From NCBI GenBank assembly GCA_009780825.1, contig WQZH01000002.1, forward strand, positions 62,001-126,000: 64,000 bases of DNA, in the 5' to 3' direction. The translations under genes were made by a program, and so were the position numbers. This document shows positions 20,502 through 28,307 of the stretch, piece by piece. Origin of the DNA: Desulfobulbus sp. GTDB taxonomy: Bacteria; Desulfobacterota; Desulfobulbia; Desulfobulbales; Desulfobulbaceae. The notes beneath the pieces are model-generated. The model saw only the letters and a program-made list of their open reading frames with translations, was not told the DNA's origin and ran no database searches. Each line of letters begins with the position of its first letter. The first letter of the stretch is position 1.

Positions 20502-20798
20502 ATGAAACAACGTTTGCAACGATTGTGGTGGGCAACTCTGGGTTTGATCCTGTTTGCTCCAAGCCTGTCCTTGGCGGCGGGCGGCGGCGGCGCCCCCATC
20601 GTCATTGTGGCGGATACCCGCAAGCTGGACGGCATCATGACCTGGTGGGCCAACCTCTACAACGAGAGCCATGTGCAGTTCGCCGTCCTGACCATTATCA
20701 TCATTCCGGTCACCGGCGTCATCTTCGGCGTGCTGGCGGACATCGTCATGGGATGGATCGGCATCGATCTGAAATCCCGCGAACTGGCTGAACATTAA
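20502..20798 (+). CDS. Small TauE-associated membrane protein
   Basis: A 98-residue protein preceded by a strong AGGAGG. A signal peptide or membrane anchor is followed by SLAAGGGGAPIVIVADTRKL, a loop rich in aromatic residues (MTWWANLYNESH) and a hydrophobic segment at about 65-88 (FAVLTIIIIPVTGVIFGVLA). It resembles proteins that I recall as the DVU0150 type in Desulfovibrio, encoded next to TauE/SafE genes; that recollection is unverified. It lies 20 bases before a TauE/SafE gene and may be an accessory subunit. Confidence 0.75.
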   Translation: MKQRLQRLWWATLGLILFAPSLSLAAGGGGAPIVIVADTRKLDGIMTWWANLYNESHVQFAVLTIIIIPVTGVIFGVLADIVMGWIGIDLKSRELAEH

Positions 20799-20818
20799 TC
20801 CGTTACAAGGAGCGACAC

Positions 20819-21874
20819 ATGGACTGGCTGTATATTCTCATGCCCATCGCGGGCGTCAAAATTTTCTGGCCCGGCCTTGTCATTCTTGGCATCGGCGTCG
20901 GAATCATCGGTGGTTTCTTTGGCATGGGCGGCGCCTGGATGGTCACGCCCGGCTTGAACATCCTCGGTTTCCCCATGGCCTTTGCCATCGGCACCGACAT
21001 CGCGCACATGGCCGGCAAATCGTTGATTTCGACGATGCGCCACGGCAAGTTCGGCAACGTTGACTACAAACTCGGCCTCATCATGCTGGCCGGCACGGTT
21101 ATTGGCTTTGAGGTCGGCGCCCAGATGGTCATGTGGCTTGAGCGCATTGGCTCGGTGGAAAAGGTCGTCCGTTGGATCTACATCGGTCTGCTGACCCTCA
21201 TCGCCTGGATGGTCTTCCACGACGTCGCCAAGCGGAGGAGCAAGGAGAAGGCCGCTGCCGCCAAGGGTGAAAAGCTGGCTGCCGGCGCCACCGGCGTCGA
21301 ATGGCACAAGACTTTGCACAAAATCAAGATCCCGCCGATGGTGCATCTGAAGGAAGCGGGCATTTCCTGCTCCGCCTGGCTGCCCATCATAGTCAGCTTC
21401 CTGACCGGCTGGCTGGCCGGTATCCTCGGCATCGGCGGCGGTTTGATCCGCATGCCCGCCCTGATCTACCTGATCGGTTGCCCGACCCATGTCGCTGTCG
21501 GCACGGACCTCTTTGAAGTCGCCATCTCCGGCCTGTACGGCGCCCTCACCTACACATACAAGGGCCGTACCGAACTGGTCGCCGCCATGATCATGCTGGT
21601 CGGCGCCGCCATAGGCGCCCAGGTCGGCGCAGTCGCCACCAAATATATCAAGGGATACGGCATCCGCATCGCCTTCGGGCTCTGCGTCGTCGGTTGCGCG
21701 ATCTCTATTCTCATGAAGCTGGTCCAGCCCTGGGTGCCGCAGTACAAGCCCTTGCTCGACATCTCGGCGACCACGTTGGTTCTCGGCCTGGTCTCCATCA
21801 TGTCGTTGTACATCTTCGTGCGGATGGCGATGGGGGTAAAAGAAGAACTGCGCAGCAAACAGCAAAGCGCCTAA
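20819..21874 (+). CDS. TauE/SafE family anion exporter (operon 1)
   Basis: A 351-residue inner-membrane transporter of the TauE/SafE family, whose members export sulfite, sulfoacetate or related anions. The two internally repeated family motifs are present: GIIGGFFGMGGAWMVTPGLN (residues about 30-49) and GWLAGILGIGGGLIRMPALI (about 198-217), each followed by a G(T)D motif (AIGTDIAHM, AVGTDLFEVA). A cytoplasmic loop of about 50 residues rich in Lys separates the halves. About eight to nine membrane segments are visible. It is the second gene of a five-gene operon; the substrate is unknown. Confidence 0.9.
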   Translation: MDWLYILMPIAGVKIFWPGLVILGIGVGIIGGFFGMGGAWMVTPGLNILGFPMAFAIGTDIAHMAGKSLISTMRHGKFGNVDYKLGLIMLAGTVIGFEVGAQMVMWLERIGSVEKVVRWIYIGLLTLIAWMVFHDVAKRRSKEKAAAAKGEKLAAGATGVEWHKTLHKIKIPPMVHLKEAGISCSAWLPIIVSFLTGWLAGILGIGGGLIRMPALIYLIGCPTHVAVGTDLFEVAISGLYGALTYTYKGRTELVAAMIMLVGAAIGAQVGAVATKYIKGYGIRIAFGLCVVGCAISILMKLVQPWVPQYKPLLDISATTLVLGLVSIMSLYIFVRMAMGVKEELRSKQQSA

Positions 21875-21903
21875 CCGCAAGATTGGACAAGGAGTATCTA
21901 CTT

Positions 21904-22521
21904 ATGAAATGGACCAATATACTGCTTTCCCTTGCTGCCGCCTCGTTGATCGTTTCAATCTCGGGATGCAACAAGGAAGATTACCCGAAGGTGGAACAGG
22001 GTCGGACCATCGCCTTCAACAAGGACACCAGGGAAGTGACCCTGATCCACGACAGCGCCATGGATCCCCAGGACCCCGTCTATGACGTCTTGCCGCCTTC
22101 GGTATTCAGACTGCCGACCGATCCGGCGGAAGTCGGCCCTGAGCCGAAACCCGGTCAGCGGCTGAAATTGGATACCGAGAAAAAAGTCATCACCATTTTC
22201 GACACCCAAACCGGGAAGATCGTCAATGTACCGATTACCATCACCGACCTGCAACAGCCCATCGACAAAGAGCACCCGCTGGTATACGACAAGGATGCCA
22301 AGAAGGCTAAGAAATTTCCGGTGATCGACAGGGACAAGAAAACGGTCACCCTCCATTCCGGCCGCCAGAAAATGCTGTGCGCCTTCTCGATTCCAGACGA
22401 CTATATCAACTATCCGGAAAGTACGTGGGATGCTGGTGACGAGGTGCGACTCACCTATAGAACTCCCGGTCAGGCCCTGCGCTTCATGAACATCACCAAG
22501 ACCGATATTTTCAAGCGATAA
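21904..22521 (+). CDS. Lipoprotein (DUF4881-like)
   Basis: A 205-residue lipoprotein with signal sequence MKWTNILLSLAAASLIVSIS and lipobox ISGC (Cys about residue 22). The mature part is hydrophilic and beta-rich, with repeated motifs such as KKVITIFDTQTGKIV and KKTVTLHSGRQKML that suggest a small repeated beta domain. It resembles the DUF4881 lipoproteins of Desulfovibrio-like bacteria found beside TauE genes, from memory only. The start follows AAGGAG. It may act outside the membrane with the TauE transporter. Confidence 0.78.
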   Translation: MKWTNILLSLAAASLIVSISGCNKEDYPKVEQGRTIAFNKDTREVTLIHDSAMDPQDPVYDVLPPSVFRLPTDPAEVGPEPKPGQRLKLDTEKKVITIFDTQTGKIVNVPITITDLQQPIDKEHPLVYDKDAKKAKKFPVIDRDKKTVTLHSGRQKMLCAFSIPDDYINYPESTWDAGDEVRLTYRTPGQALRFMNITKTDIFKR

Positions 22522-22537
22522 AGCCGCAACGCCGTAA

Positions 22538-22573
22538 AGGGCCGCAGGTGGAAGCACGTCCGCCTGCGGCCCT
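22538..22573 (+). other. Intercistronic hairpin
   Basis: A 14-bp stem (22538-22551 / 22560-22573, one G-U pair) with an 8-base loop and no U-tract, between the lipoprotein and the next gene. It could stabilise the upstream message or act as a weak pause site. Confidence 0.55.
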
Positions 22574-22601
22574 CATCAAAACTCATTCATCGAGGCAAGC
22601 C

Positions 22602-22826
22602 ATGTCAGAATACACCTTCTTCCTGTTGCACAAGCTGCTGGTGCTCAGCGTCAACATCCTGGTGCTTGCAGCCGTGTCCATCGCCATGTACCGGGCCTCG
22701 CTCTTCCCCGACAGCTTCACCCCCACCTTTTTCAAGACCCTTTTCATCTTGCTCATCCCCACCGTTTCCCTCGGTTTCATCGGCAAACGCATGCTCGGCA
22801 AACGCCGTCCCGTCTTGATATCCTGA
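22602..22826 (+). CDS. Small two-helix membrane protein
   Basis: A 74-residue protein with two hydrophobic segments (about 8-30, LLVLSVNILVLAAVSIAM, and about 43-62, LFILLIPTVSLGFIG) and a basic C-terminus (GKRMLGKRRP). The start is preceded by GAGG. No family is recognised. It ends one base before the next gene, so it is in the operon with the TauE transporter. Confidence 0.65.
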   Translation: MSEYTFFLLHKLLVLSVNILVLAAVSIAMYRASLFPDSFTPTFFKTLFILLIPTVSLGFIGKRMLGKRRPVLIS

Positions 22827-22827
22827 T

Positions 22828-23658
22828 ATGGCAGCCGGCACCCGATACGTTCTCTGGCAAAAACGCACCGGCACCTTGGCCATGGTGCTTCTGGTCGGGG
22901 CGCTGTTGTCCCTGGCCGATGCCCTGGTCGGCGGTCTTGGCGGCTCCCGGGGGATCATTGCGCTTGTCCCGGACACCCAGTATCAGATCAGCGGCCCCAT
23001 GCCCCCGCGCACCGATGCGATCAAGGACTTTGTCATAGAAGGTCAACCGCGGGACGGTTCGCTCCGGCTTCTGCCTGAAGCCGTGTTTTCCGGATACTGG
23101 CTCGGCGGCAACATGTGGCGCGGCCTCATCGTGGTTGCCCCCGATGCCCAACCAGGCAATTACATCCTCACCGTCACGGATCGATTCGGCGAACGACAGA
23201 ATCCGAGCCTGGTGTTCAAGGTGCGAATCTGGCCCGATCAAGCCGCATTGCACGCCCATTCCGCCTCTTTTCTCACCAGGAAGACCGGAAACAACCCGTA
23301 TCTGTTCACCGTGGGTCTCGCCATCGGCGGTGTGCTCGCCGGTGGAGCGAACGTTCTTTGCGGCAGACTGTGGGCCAGGCACCTCAGAACCCACCATTGC
23401 GGCGAAATTTACGCCTTGCATCGAACCGACCAAGGCACGGAAGTCGCCTGTGAACTCCCCGGCAGCGACCTCCTGGGCCCCGGCATGGAGGCCGCCATAT
23501 ACCGTGCCACCGGCGAACTCCTTGGCACAGCACAGATCATCCGTTGCGAGAACGGCGAGGTCCGCCTGGAGGCCAAGGACGCCGTAGCTGTCCGCCCGGG
23601 CGACATCGCATGCGTCGCCCCAAAATCCACCAAGGTTGCCTCGCAAGAAGACCATTGA
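22828..23658 (+). CDS. Membrane-anchored protein of unknown function
   Basis: A 276-residue protein with an N-terminal membrane segment (about 16-38), an extracytoplasmic beta-rich region (about 40-150, including NYILTVTDRFGERQNPSLVF), a second membrane segment (about 158-180, LFTVGLAIGGVLAGGANVL) and a cytoplasmic tail of about 95 residues containing VAVRPGDIACVAP. The tail looks like a small beta-barrel. No domain is recognised. It directly follows the 74-residue membrane protein and closes TauE operon 1. A link between outside sensing and the cytosol is a guess. Confidence 0.65.
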   Translation: MAAGTRYVLWQKRTGTLAMVLLVGALLSLADALVGGLGGSRGIIALVPDTQYQISGPMPPRTDAIKDFVIEGQPRDGSLRLLPEAVFSGYWLGGNMWRGLIVVAPDAQPGNYILTVTDRFGERQNPSLVFKVRIWPDQAALHAHSASFLTRKTGNNPYLFTVGLAIGGVLAGGANVLCGRLWARHLRTHHCGEIYALHRTDQGTEVACELPGSDLLGPGMEAAIYRATGELLGTAQIIRCENGEVRLEAKDAVAVRPGDIACVAPKSTKVASQEDH

Positions 23659-23832
23659 CTTTCTGGAAAAGTCATTGACAATTTCCCGCATGCTTTGTAG
23701 TAATTACAAGTGGATAACAGATAGTGGTGTTACAGAGAGCATGACCGGATGCCACTGATTCCACTCTCCTTTCCCCTCTTCCCGGCCAGGCTGCCAAAAC
23801 ACTCTGAACGGAATCAGCGCAACGATACCGCC

Positions 23833-25524
23833 ATGGAACGAAACTATCGCAAACTTTGGTGGCAACATTGTCTTGCCATCATTGGCTTTTCCGTTATCCC
23901 GTTGTTGTTGGTCAACTTCTTCCTCTACCATCTGTTTGACACGACCTACACCGACAAGGTCATGGAGAGCCTGCGCAGCAATGCCGAGAATCGGCGGGAC
24001 GCCATTGATCTCTTTTTCCGGGAGCGCATCGCTCAGTTGTACACCATCGCCAATGCCAACTCCTTTCAACAACTGACCGACGAAGGCTACCTCAACAAAA
24101 TATTCGAGATCATGCACGTCAAGTCCGATTCCTATATGGACATCGGCATCATCGACAGCGAAGGCCGTCACCTCGCCTACGTGGGTCCCTATTATGACAC
24201 ACTCAAGCAGGTCAACTACAAGAACGAACTCTGGTTCAAAGAAGTCCAGGCCAACGGCCTGTACATCAGCGACATTTTCATGGGCTTCCGCAAGACGCCA
24301 CATTTTATCATCGCGGTCATGGTCCGCGAAAAGAACACTTCCTGGATCCTGCGGGTCACCATCAACCTGAAAAATATCGACGATGTCGTCCAAAAGGCCT
24401 GGGCCGGCCACCTGAGCGACGCGTTTATCGTCAACAAGAAAAACGTCCTGCAAACCCGTCCCAGGTTCGGCGGGAATTTCCTTGATGTCCCGGCGACGCC
24501 TGAATACACAGCGGATTCTCTGAAGTCCCACCCCTACCCCGATTACAGCTCGGTAGTCGCCACCAAACTGGAGCGAGTGACCTACAGTGGCATGGACGCC
24601 TTCTTCGCCGCCACCCCCATCCACAACACCAAATGGATTCTGGTCATCAAGGAAAATCCCGATGAAATGCTTTCGCCGCTGGTGAAGGGGCAGCACTGGA
24701 TGCTGCTTTTTATGGCGGCTGGTTTGGCGATCATCGCCACTGGAGCGGCCCTGGTCACCAACACCCTGATCAACAGGATCAAAGAGGCCGACCTGGTCAA
24801 TGCCGCCAACGCCGACATGCTCCTTCAGGCCAACAAGATGATCGCCCTCTCCAAGATGGCGGCCGGGATCGCGCACGAGGTCAACAATCCACTGGCTTCC
24901 ATTGCCGAGAATGCCGGCTGGATGAAGGATCTCCTGGCCGAGGAGGACATTGCCGGGAGCAAGAACTACACCGAGTTCAGTGAATCGATCGACAAAATCG
25001 AACAGCACGTCGCTCGGGCGCGGAAAATCGTCCACAATCTGCTCGGCTTTGCCCGCCGGATGGAGCCGGCCAAAGAGAAGATCGATGTCAACAAGCTGCT
25101 CGACGAGACCACCGGATTTCTGGAAAACGAAGCCCGCTACGTCAACATCCAGATTGCCAAGGAATACGCGGACAACGATCCGGTAATCACCAGCGACCTG
25201 TCCCAGATTCAACAGGTGGTGCTCAATCTGCTCAACAACGCCATCGATGCCATCGGCCATGACGGCACCGTCACGGTCTCCAGCAAGGATCTCGAAACAA
25301 CCGGCGAGGTGGAGATCAATGTCGCCGATACCGGCAAAGGCATCGCCGAAAGTGATCTGCACAAAATTTTCGATCCGTTTTTCACGACCAAGGAGGTCGG
25401 CAAGGGGACTGGCCTCGGCCTGTCGATATCCTACAGCATCATCGAAAAATTGGGCGGCAAGATGAAAGTACAGAGCAAGGTAGGCGTAGGAACGGTCTTT
25501 ACCATTCTTTTGCCCAAACAATGA
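23833..25524 (+). CDS. dCache sensor histidine kinase 1
   Basis: A 563-residue membrane kinase (591 if the earlier ATG at 23749 is used; neither start has a clear ribosome-binding site). Transmembrane segments at about 12-34 and 291-314 flank an extracytoplasmic dCache domain (motifs [40 protein letters not shown]). The kinase core has phospho-acceptor His348 in [16 protein letters not shown]-box [15 protein letters not shown]1 VADTGKGI, F-box FDPFFTTK and G2 GTGLGLSIS, so it should be active. The ligand is unknown; dCache domains bind small organic molecules. It lies 9 bases before a single-domain response regulator, its probable partner. Confidence 0.92.
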   Translation: MERNYRKLWWQHCLAIIGFSVIPLLLVNFFLYHLFDTTYTDKVMESLRSNAENRRDAIDLFFRERIAQLYTIANANSFQQLTDEGYLNKIFEIMHVKSDSYMDIGIIDSEGRHLAYVGPYYDTLKQVNYKNELWFKEVQANGLYISDIFMGFRKTPHFIIAVMVREKNTSWILRVTINLKNIDDVVQKAWAGHLSDAFIVNKKNVLQTRPRFGGNFLDVPATPEYTADSLKSHPYPDYSSVVATKLERVTYSGMDAFFAATPIHNTKWILVIKENPDEMLSPLVKGQHWMLLFMAAGLAIIATGAALVTNTLINRIKEADLVNAANADMLLQANKMIALSKMAAGIAHEVNNPLASIAENAGWMKDLLAEEDIAGSKNYTEFSESIDKIEQHVARARKIVHNLLGFARRMEPAKEKIDVNKLLDETTGFLENEARYVNIQIAKEYADNDPVITSDLSQIQQVVLNLLNNAIDAIGHDGTVTVSSKDLETTGEVEINVADTGKGIAESDLHKIFDPFFTTKEVGKGTGLGLSISYSIIEKLGGKMKVQSKVGVGTVFTILLPKQ

Positions 25525-25533
25525 AGGAAGACA

Positions 25534-25917
25534 ATGAATACATTGCGGGTGTTGATAGTTGACGACGAAGACGATTTACGAGAGACCATAGTCAAACGGC
25601 TGAATGCGCGAAAAATCCAGACGGAAGGCGCCGCCAGCGGCATCAATGCCTTGGAGATTCTCAAGGACAAGGATTTCGACGTCATTGTCCTGGATGTCAA
25701 GATGCCGGGCATGGATGGCATCGAAACATTGCAGCATATCAAAAAACTCAAACCAGAGATTGAGGTCATCATGCTGACCGGACATGCCTCTCTGGAATTC
25801 GGCCTCAAGGGAATGCAGCTCGGGGCCTTTGATTACGTCATGAAGCCGGCGCCACTCAACGAATTACTGGATACCATCGGGCAGGCCTACAACAAAAAAA
25901 GCGGGCTGACCCTCTGA
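25534..25917 (+). CDS. Single-domain response regulator A
   Basis: A 127-residue stand-alone receiver with LIVDDEDDLRET (acidic pocket), phospho-acceptor Asp54 in VIVLDVKMPGMDG, the switch Thr in IMLTGHAS and Lys in YVMKP. There is no output domain, so it must act by protein contact or in a phosphorelay. The start follows AAGGAAG. It is adjacent to kinase 1. Confidence 0.93.
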   Translation: MNTLRVLIVDDEDDLRETIVKRLNARKIQTEGAASGINALEILKDKDFDVIVLDVKMPGMDGIETLQHIKKLKPEIEVIMLTGHASLEFGLKGMQLGAFDYVMKPAPLNELLDTIGQAYNKKSGLTL

Positions 25918-26039
25918 GATCCCTGTATGGGCTACGAGGCCGGACTCCCGGCAAGAATGGTGGATCGCCCGGCTGGCTCACACCTGGTTACATATAACAA
26001 GCAGCATCGCTCCATGGGGCTGAAGGAGGCAGATCGGCT

Positions 26040-27833
26040 ATGAAAGTTTGGGATACCAGTCATCTGCACGACAATGTACCGTCTCAAAGGCAGGACACCG
26101 CCGGACAAGTTTACGACTCTGCCGACACCCAGGCCAACCTGCAACAGATCAGGCTCCATTTCAAGCAACTGCAGACCCGCCTGATTCTCGGCCTGGTTCT
26201 GGGATTTCTCCTGCCCAACGCCCTGCTCTCCGCCTACTTTCACTTTCAGTTCACCCATACCCTGAAGGAAAGCGCCAAACTCAATCTGGCGGCGGTCGCG
26301 GAAAGCCAGAAAAATACCATCGACCTGTATCTCCAGGAACGGGTGGTCAACCTCTACAACCTGTTCCAAAGCAAGGAATTCTCGCTCAACCCCACCCAGG
26401 AGCAGATGGAGAACTTACTGGCCAGGCTCAAGCGCTTCAACGACGGCTTTGTCGACATCGGCTTATTCGATGACAAAGGCGTCCAATTCGCCTACGCCGG
26501 CCCCTTCTCCTCGCTGCTCGGCATGGACTACCACAAGGAGCCTTGGTACCACGACCTGCTGACGGAAGACAAAAACTATTTCATCAGCGATGTCTACAGG
26601 GGATTCCGCAACATCCCCCACTTCACCATCGCCATCAAACAGGTGTTCGACAACCGCACCTATGTGATGCGGGCCGCTCTCGATCCAGACAAATTCTATA
26701 TTTTCCTGCGCTCTATCAGCCAGGGCAAGGAGGAGGACTCAACCCTGATCAACCGGCAGGGAATGTATCAGGTCATCGATCCAGCCGGCCGCAACCAGCT
26801 TCCCGGCATCACTGACCATATTCCTCCGTCGGTCCCGCTTTCCGGGGTGGAAGAACTCGAACTGGGCGAGCAGAAAATGCTGATGGCCTACACTTGGCTC
26901 AAGGAGCACCACTGGGCCCTGCTGGCCATGCAGCCGGTATCTGTGGCCCAGGGCGCCATGATCAAGGCCAGGGTGGTGCTGACCGCCAGCCTGATCATTA
27001 TCAGCCTGCTGATCTCGACCGTGATCTATTTCACGATCAAGAAACTGGTCGGCCGGGCACGGCACATGGCCGAAAAGGGGCAGATGCTGCAGGAAATGCT
27101 GGCGCACGCCTCCAAACTGGCCGCCATCGGCGAACTGGCTGCCGGCGTGGCCCATGAGATCAACAATCCTCTGGCGATCATCATGGCCACCAGCGGCGTC
27201 ATCCGCGACATGCTCAACCCGGAATTCGAACTCGACCACAGCCCGGAGGCCATTGATAAAGAATTGTCGGTGATCGACGCGGCCGCCGACCGTGCCAAGG
27301 GGATTACCCGCAAACTGCAGGACATGGGCAAGAGCCGTGTGCCCAGCGTGGTGGAATGCGATGTCAACGCCTTGCTCGACGAGGTGGTGGGCCGGCTGAA
27401 GAAAGTGGAATTCAAGTCCAAACAGGTCGAGGTGGTCAACAATCTGGTCCTCGACCTGCCGCACATCTTCGCCGAACCCGAACCGCTCCGTCAGGTATTC
27501 GCCAATATTCTGATCAACGCCTGCGACGCCATTGCCGACAAGGGAACAATCAACATCTCCACCGAGTCCAAGGAAGAGATGATCTGGGTGACCATCACCG
27601 ATACCGGCAAGGGTATTCCGCCCGAGGATCTGCAACGGATCTTCAATCCATTCTTCACGACCAAGGGAGGCGGTCGGAGCACCGGCCTGGGCCTGAGCAT
27701 TGCGGCGAGTATTGTGAAGTACTTGGGCGGCACCATCAAGGTGAACAGTATTCTAGGGACAGGCAGTTCGTTCACCGTCCTGCTGCCCATCAACGAACAG
27801 GCGCAAAAAACTCTTAAACAACATGACAAGTAA
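26040..27833 (+). CDS. dCache sensor histidine kinase 2
   Basis: A 597-residue membrane kinase. A cytoplasmic N-terminal stretch of about 45 residues precedes membrane segment 1 (about 50-72). The dCache sensor (about 75-300) includes FVDIGLFDDKGVQFAYAGPF and YFISDVYRGFRNIPHFTIAI. Membrane segment 2 is at about 308-333. The kinase core has His372 in [16 protein letters not shown]-box FANILINACDAI, G1 ITDTGKGI, FNPFFTTK and STGLGLSIA. A GGAGG lies 11-12 bases before the ATG. It is followed 8 bases later by response regulator B. The architecture matches kinase 1 but the sensor sequences differ, so a different ligand is likely. Confidence 0.92.
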   Translation: MKVWDTSHLHDNVPSQRQDTAGQVYDSADTQANLQQIRLHFKQLQTRLILGLVLGFLLPNALLSAYFHFQFTHTLKESAKLNLAAVAESQKNTIDLYLQERVVNLYNLFQSKEFSLNPTQEQMENLLARLKRFNDGFVDIGLFDDKGVQFAYAGPFSSLLGMDYHKEPWYHDLLTEDKNYFISDVYRGFRNIPHFTIAIKQVFDNRTYVMRAALDPDKFYIFLRSISQGKEEDSTLINRQGMYQVIDPAGRNQLPGITDHIPPSVPLSGVEELELGEQKMLMAYTWLKEHHWALLAMQPVSVAQGAMIKARVVLTASLIIISLLISTVIYFTIKKLVGRARHMAEKGQMLQEMLAHASKLAAIGELAAGVAHEINNPLAIIMATSGVIRDMLNPEFELDHSPEAIDKELSVIDAAADRAKGITRKLQDMGKSRVPSVVECDVNALLDEVVGRLKKVEFKSKQVEVVNNLVLDLPHIFAEPEPLRQVFANILINACDAIADKGTINISTESKEEMIWVTITDTGKGIPPEDLQRIFNPFFTTKGGGRSTGLGLSIAASIVKYLGGTIKVNSILGTGSSFTVLLPINEQAQKTLKQHDK

Positions 27834-27841
27834 CCACTATA

Positions 27842-28258
27842 ATGGACAAAAAACAAAGAGAATTCAAGGTATTGTTAGTTGACGACGAGGATATCTTCCG
27901 CGAGGCCACGGCACGCCAGTTGTCGGTGCGGGGTTTTATCGTGCTCACGGCCGAAAGCGGCGAGGCCGCCGTCGAATCCATCAAAACCGATCCGCCGGAA
28001 GTGGTGGTGCTCGATCAGCAAATGCCGGGGATGCATGGCTCGGACACCTTTATCGCCATCAAGGCCATCGATCCGCTGATCGAGGTGATTATGCTCACCG
28101 GCAACACCAGCGTGGACAATGCCATCGAAATGATGCAGATGGGCACCTTTGATTATCTGATGAAGCCGATCAACATCGACGAACTCCTCTACAAAATCGA
28201 AGACGCCTACACCCGGAAAAAACTCAACGAAAAGCAGCAACGAGAGGCGAAGCAATAA
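27842..28258 (+). CDS. Single-domain response regulator B
   Basis: A 138-residue receiver with LLVDDEDIFRE, acceptor Asp58 in VVVLDQQMPGMHG, IMLTGNTS and YLMKP. It ends in a charged helix (KKLNEKQQREAKQ). There is no output domain. It sits between kinase 2 and the first PEP-synthase-like gene, so that protein is a candidate effector. Confidence 0.92.
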   Translation: MDKKQREFKVLLVDDEDIFREATARQLSVRGFIVLTAESGEAAVESIKTDPPEVVVLDQQMPGMHGSDTFIAIKAIDPLIEVIMLTGNTSVDNAIEMMQMGTFDYLMKPINIDELLYKIEDAYTRKKLNEKQQREAKQ

Positions 28259-28307
28259 CTTTCCGTCTTCACGCACCTTCCGCCGCAGCTGACAACAAGG
28301 GCGACTC

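Noticed and set aside
23704..25521. 605-codon open frame opposite sensor kinase 1
   Set aside because: Antisense shadow of a complete histidine kinase with all catalytic motifs.
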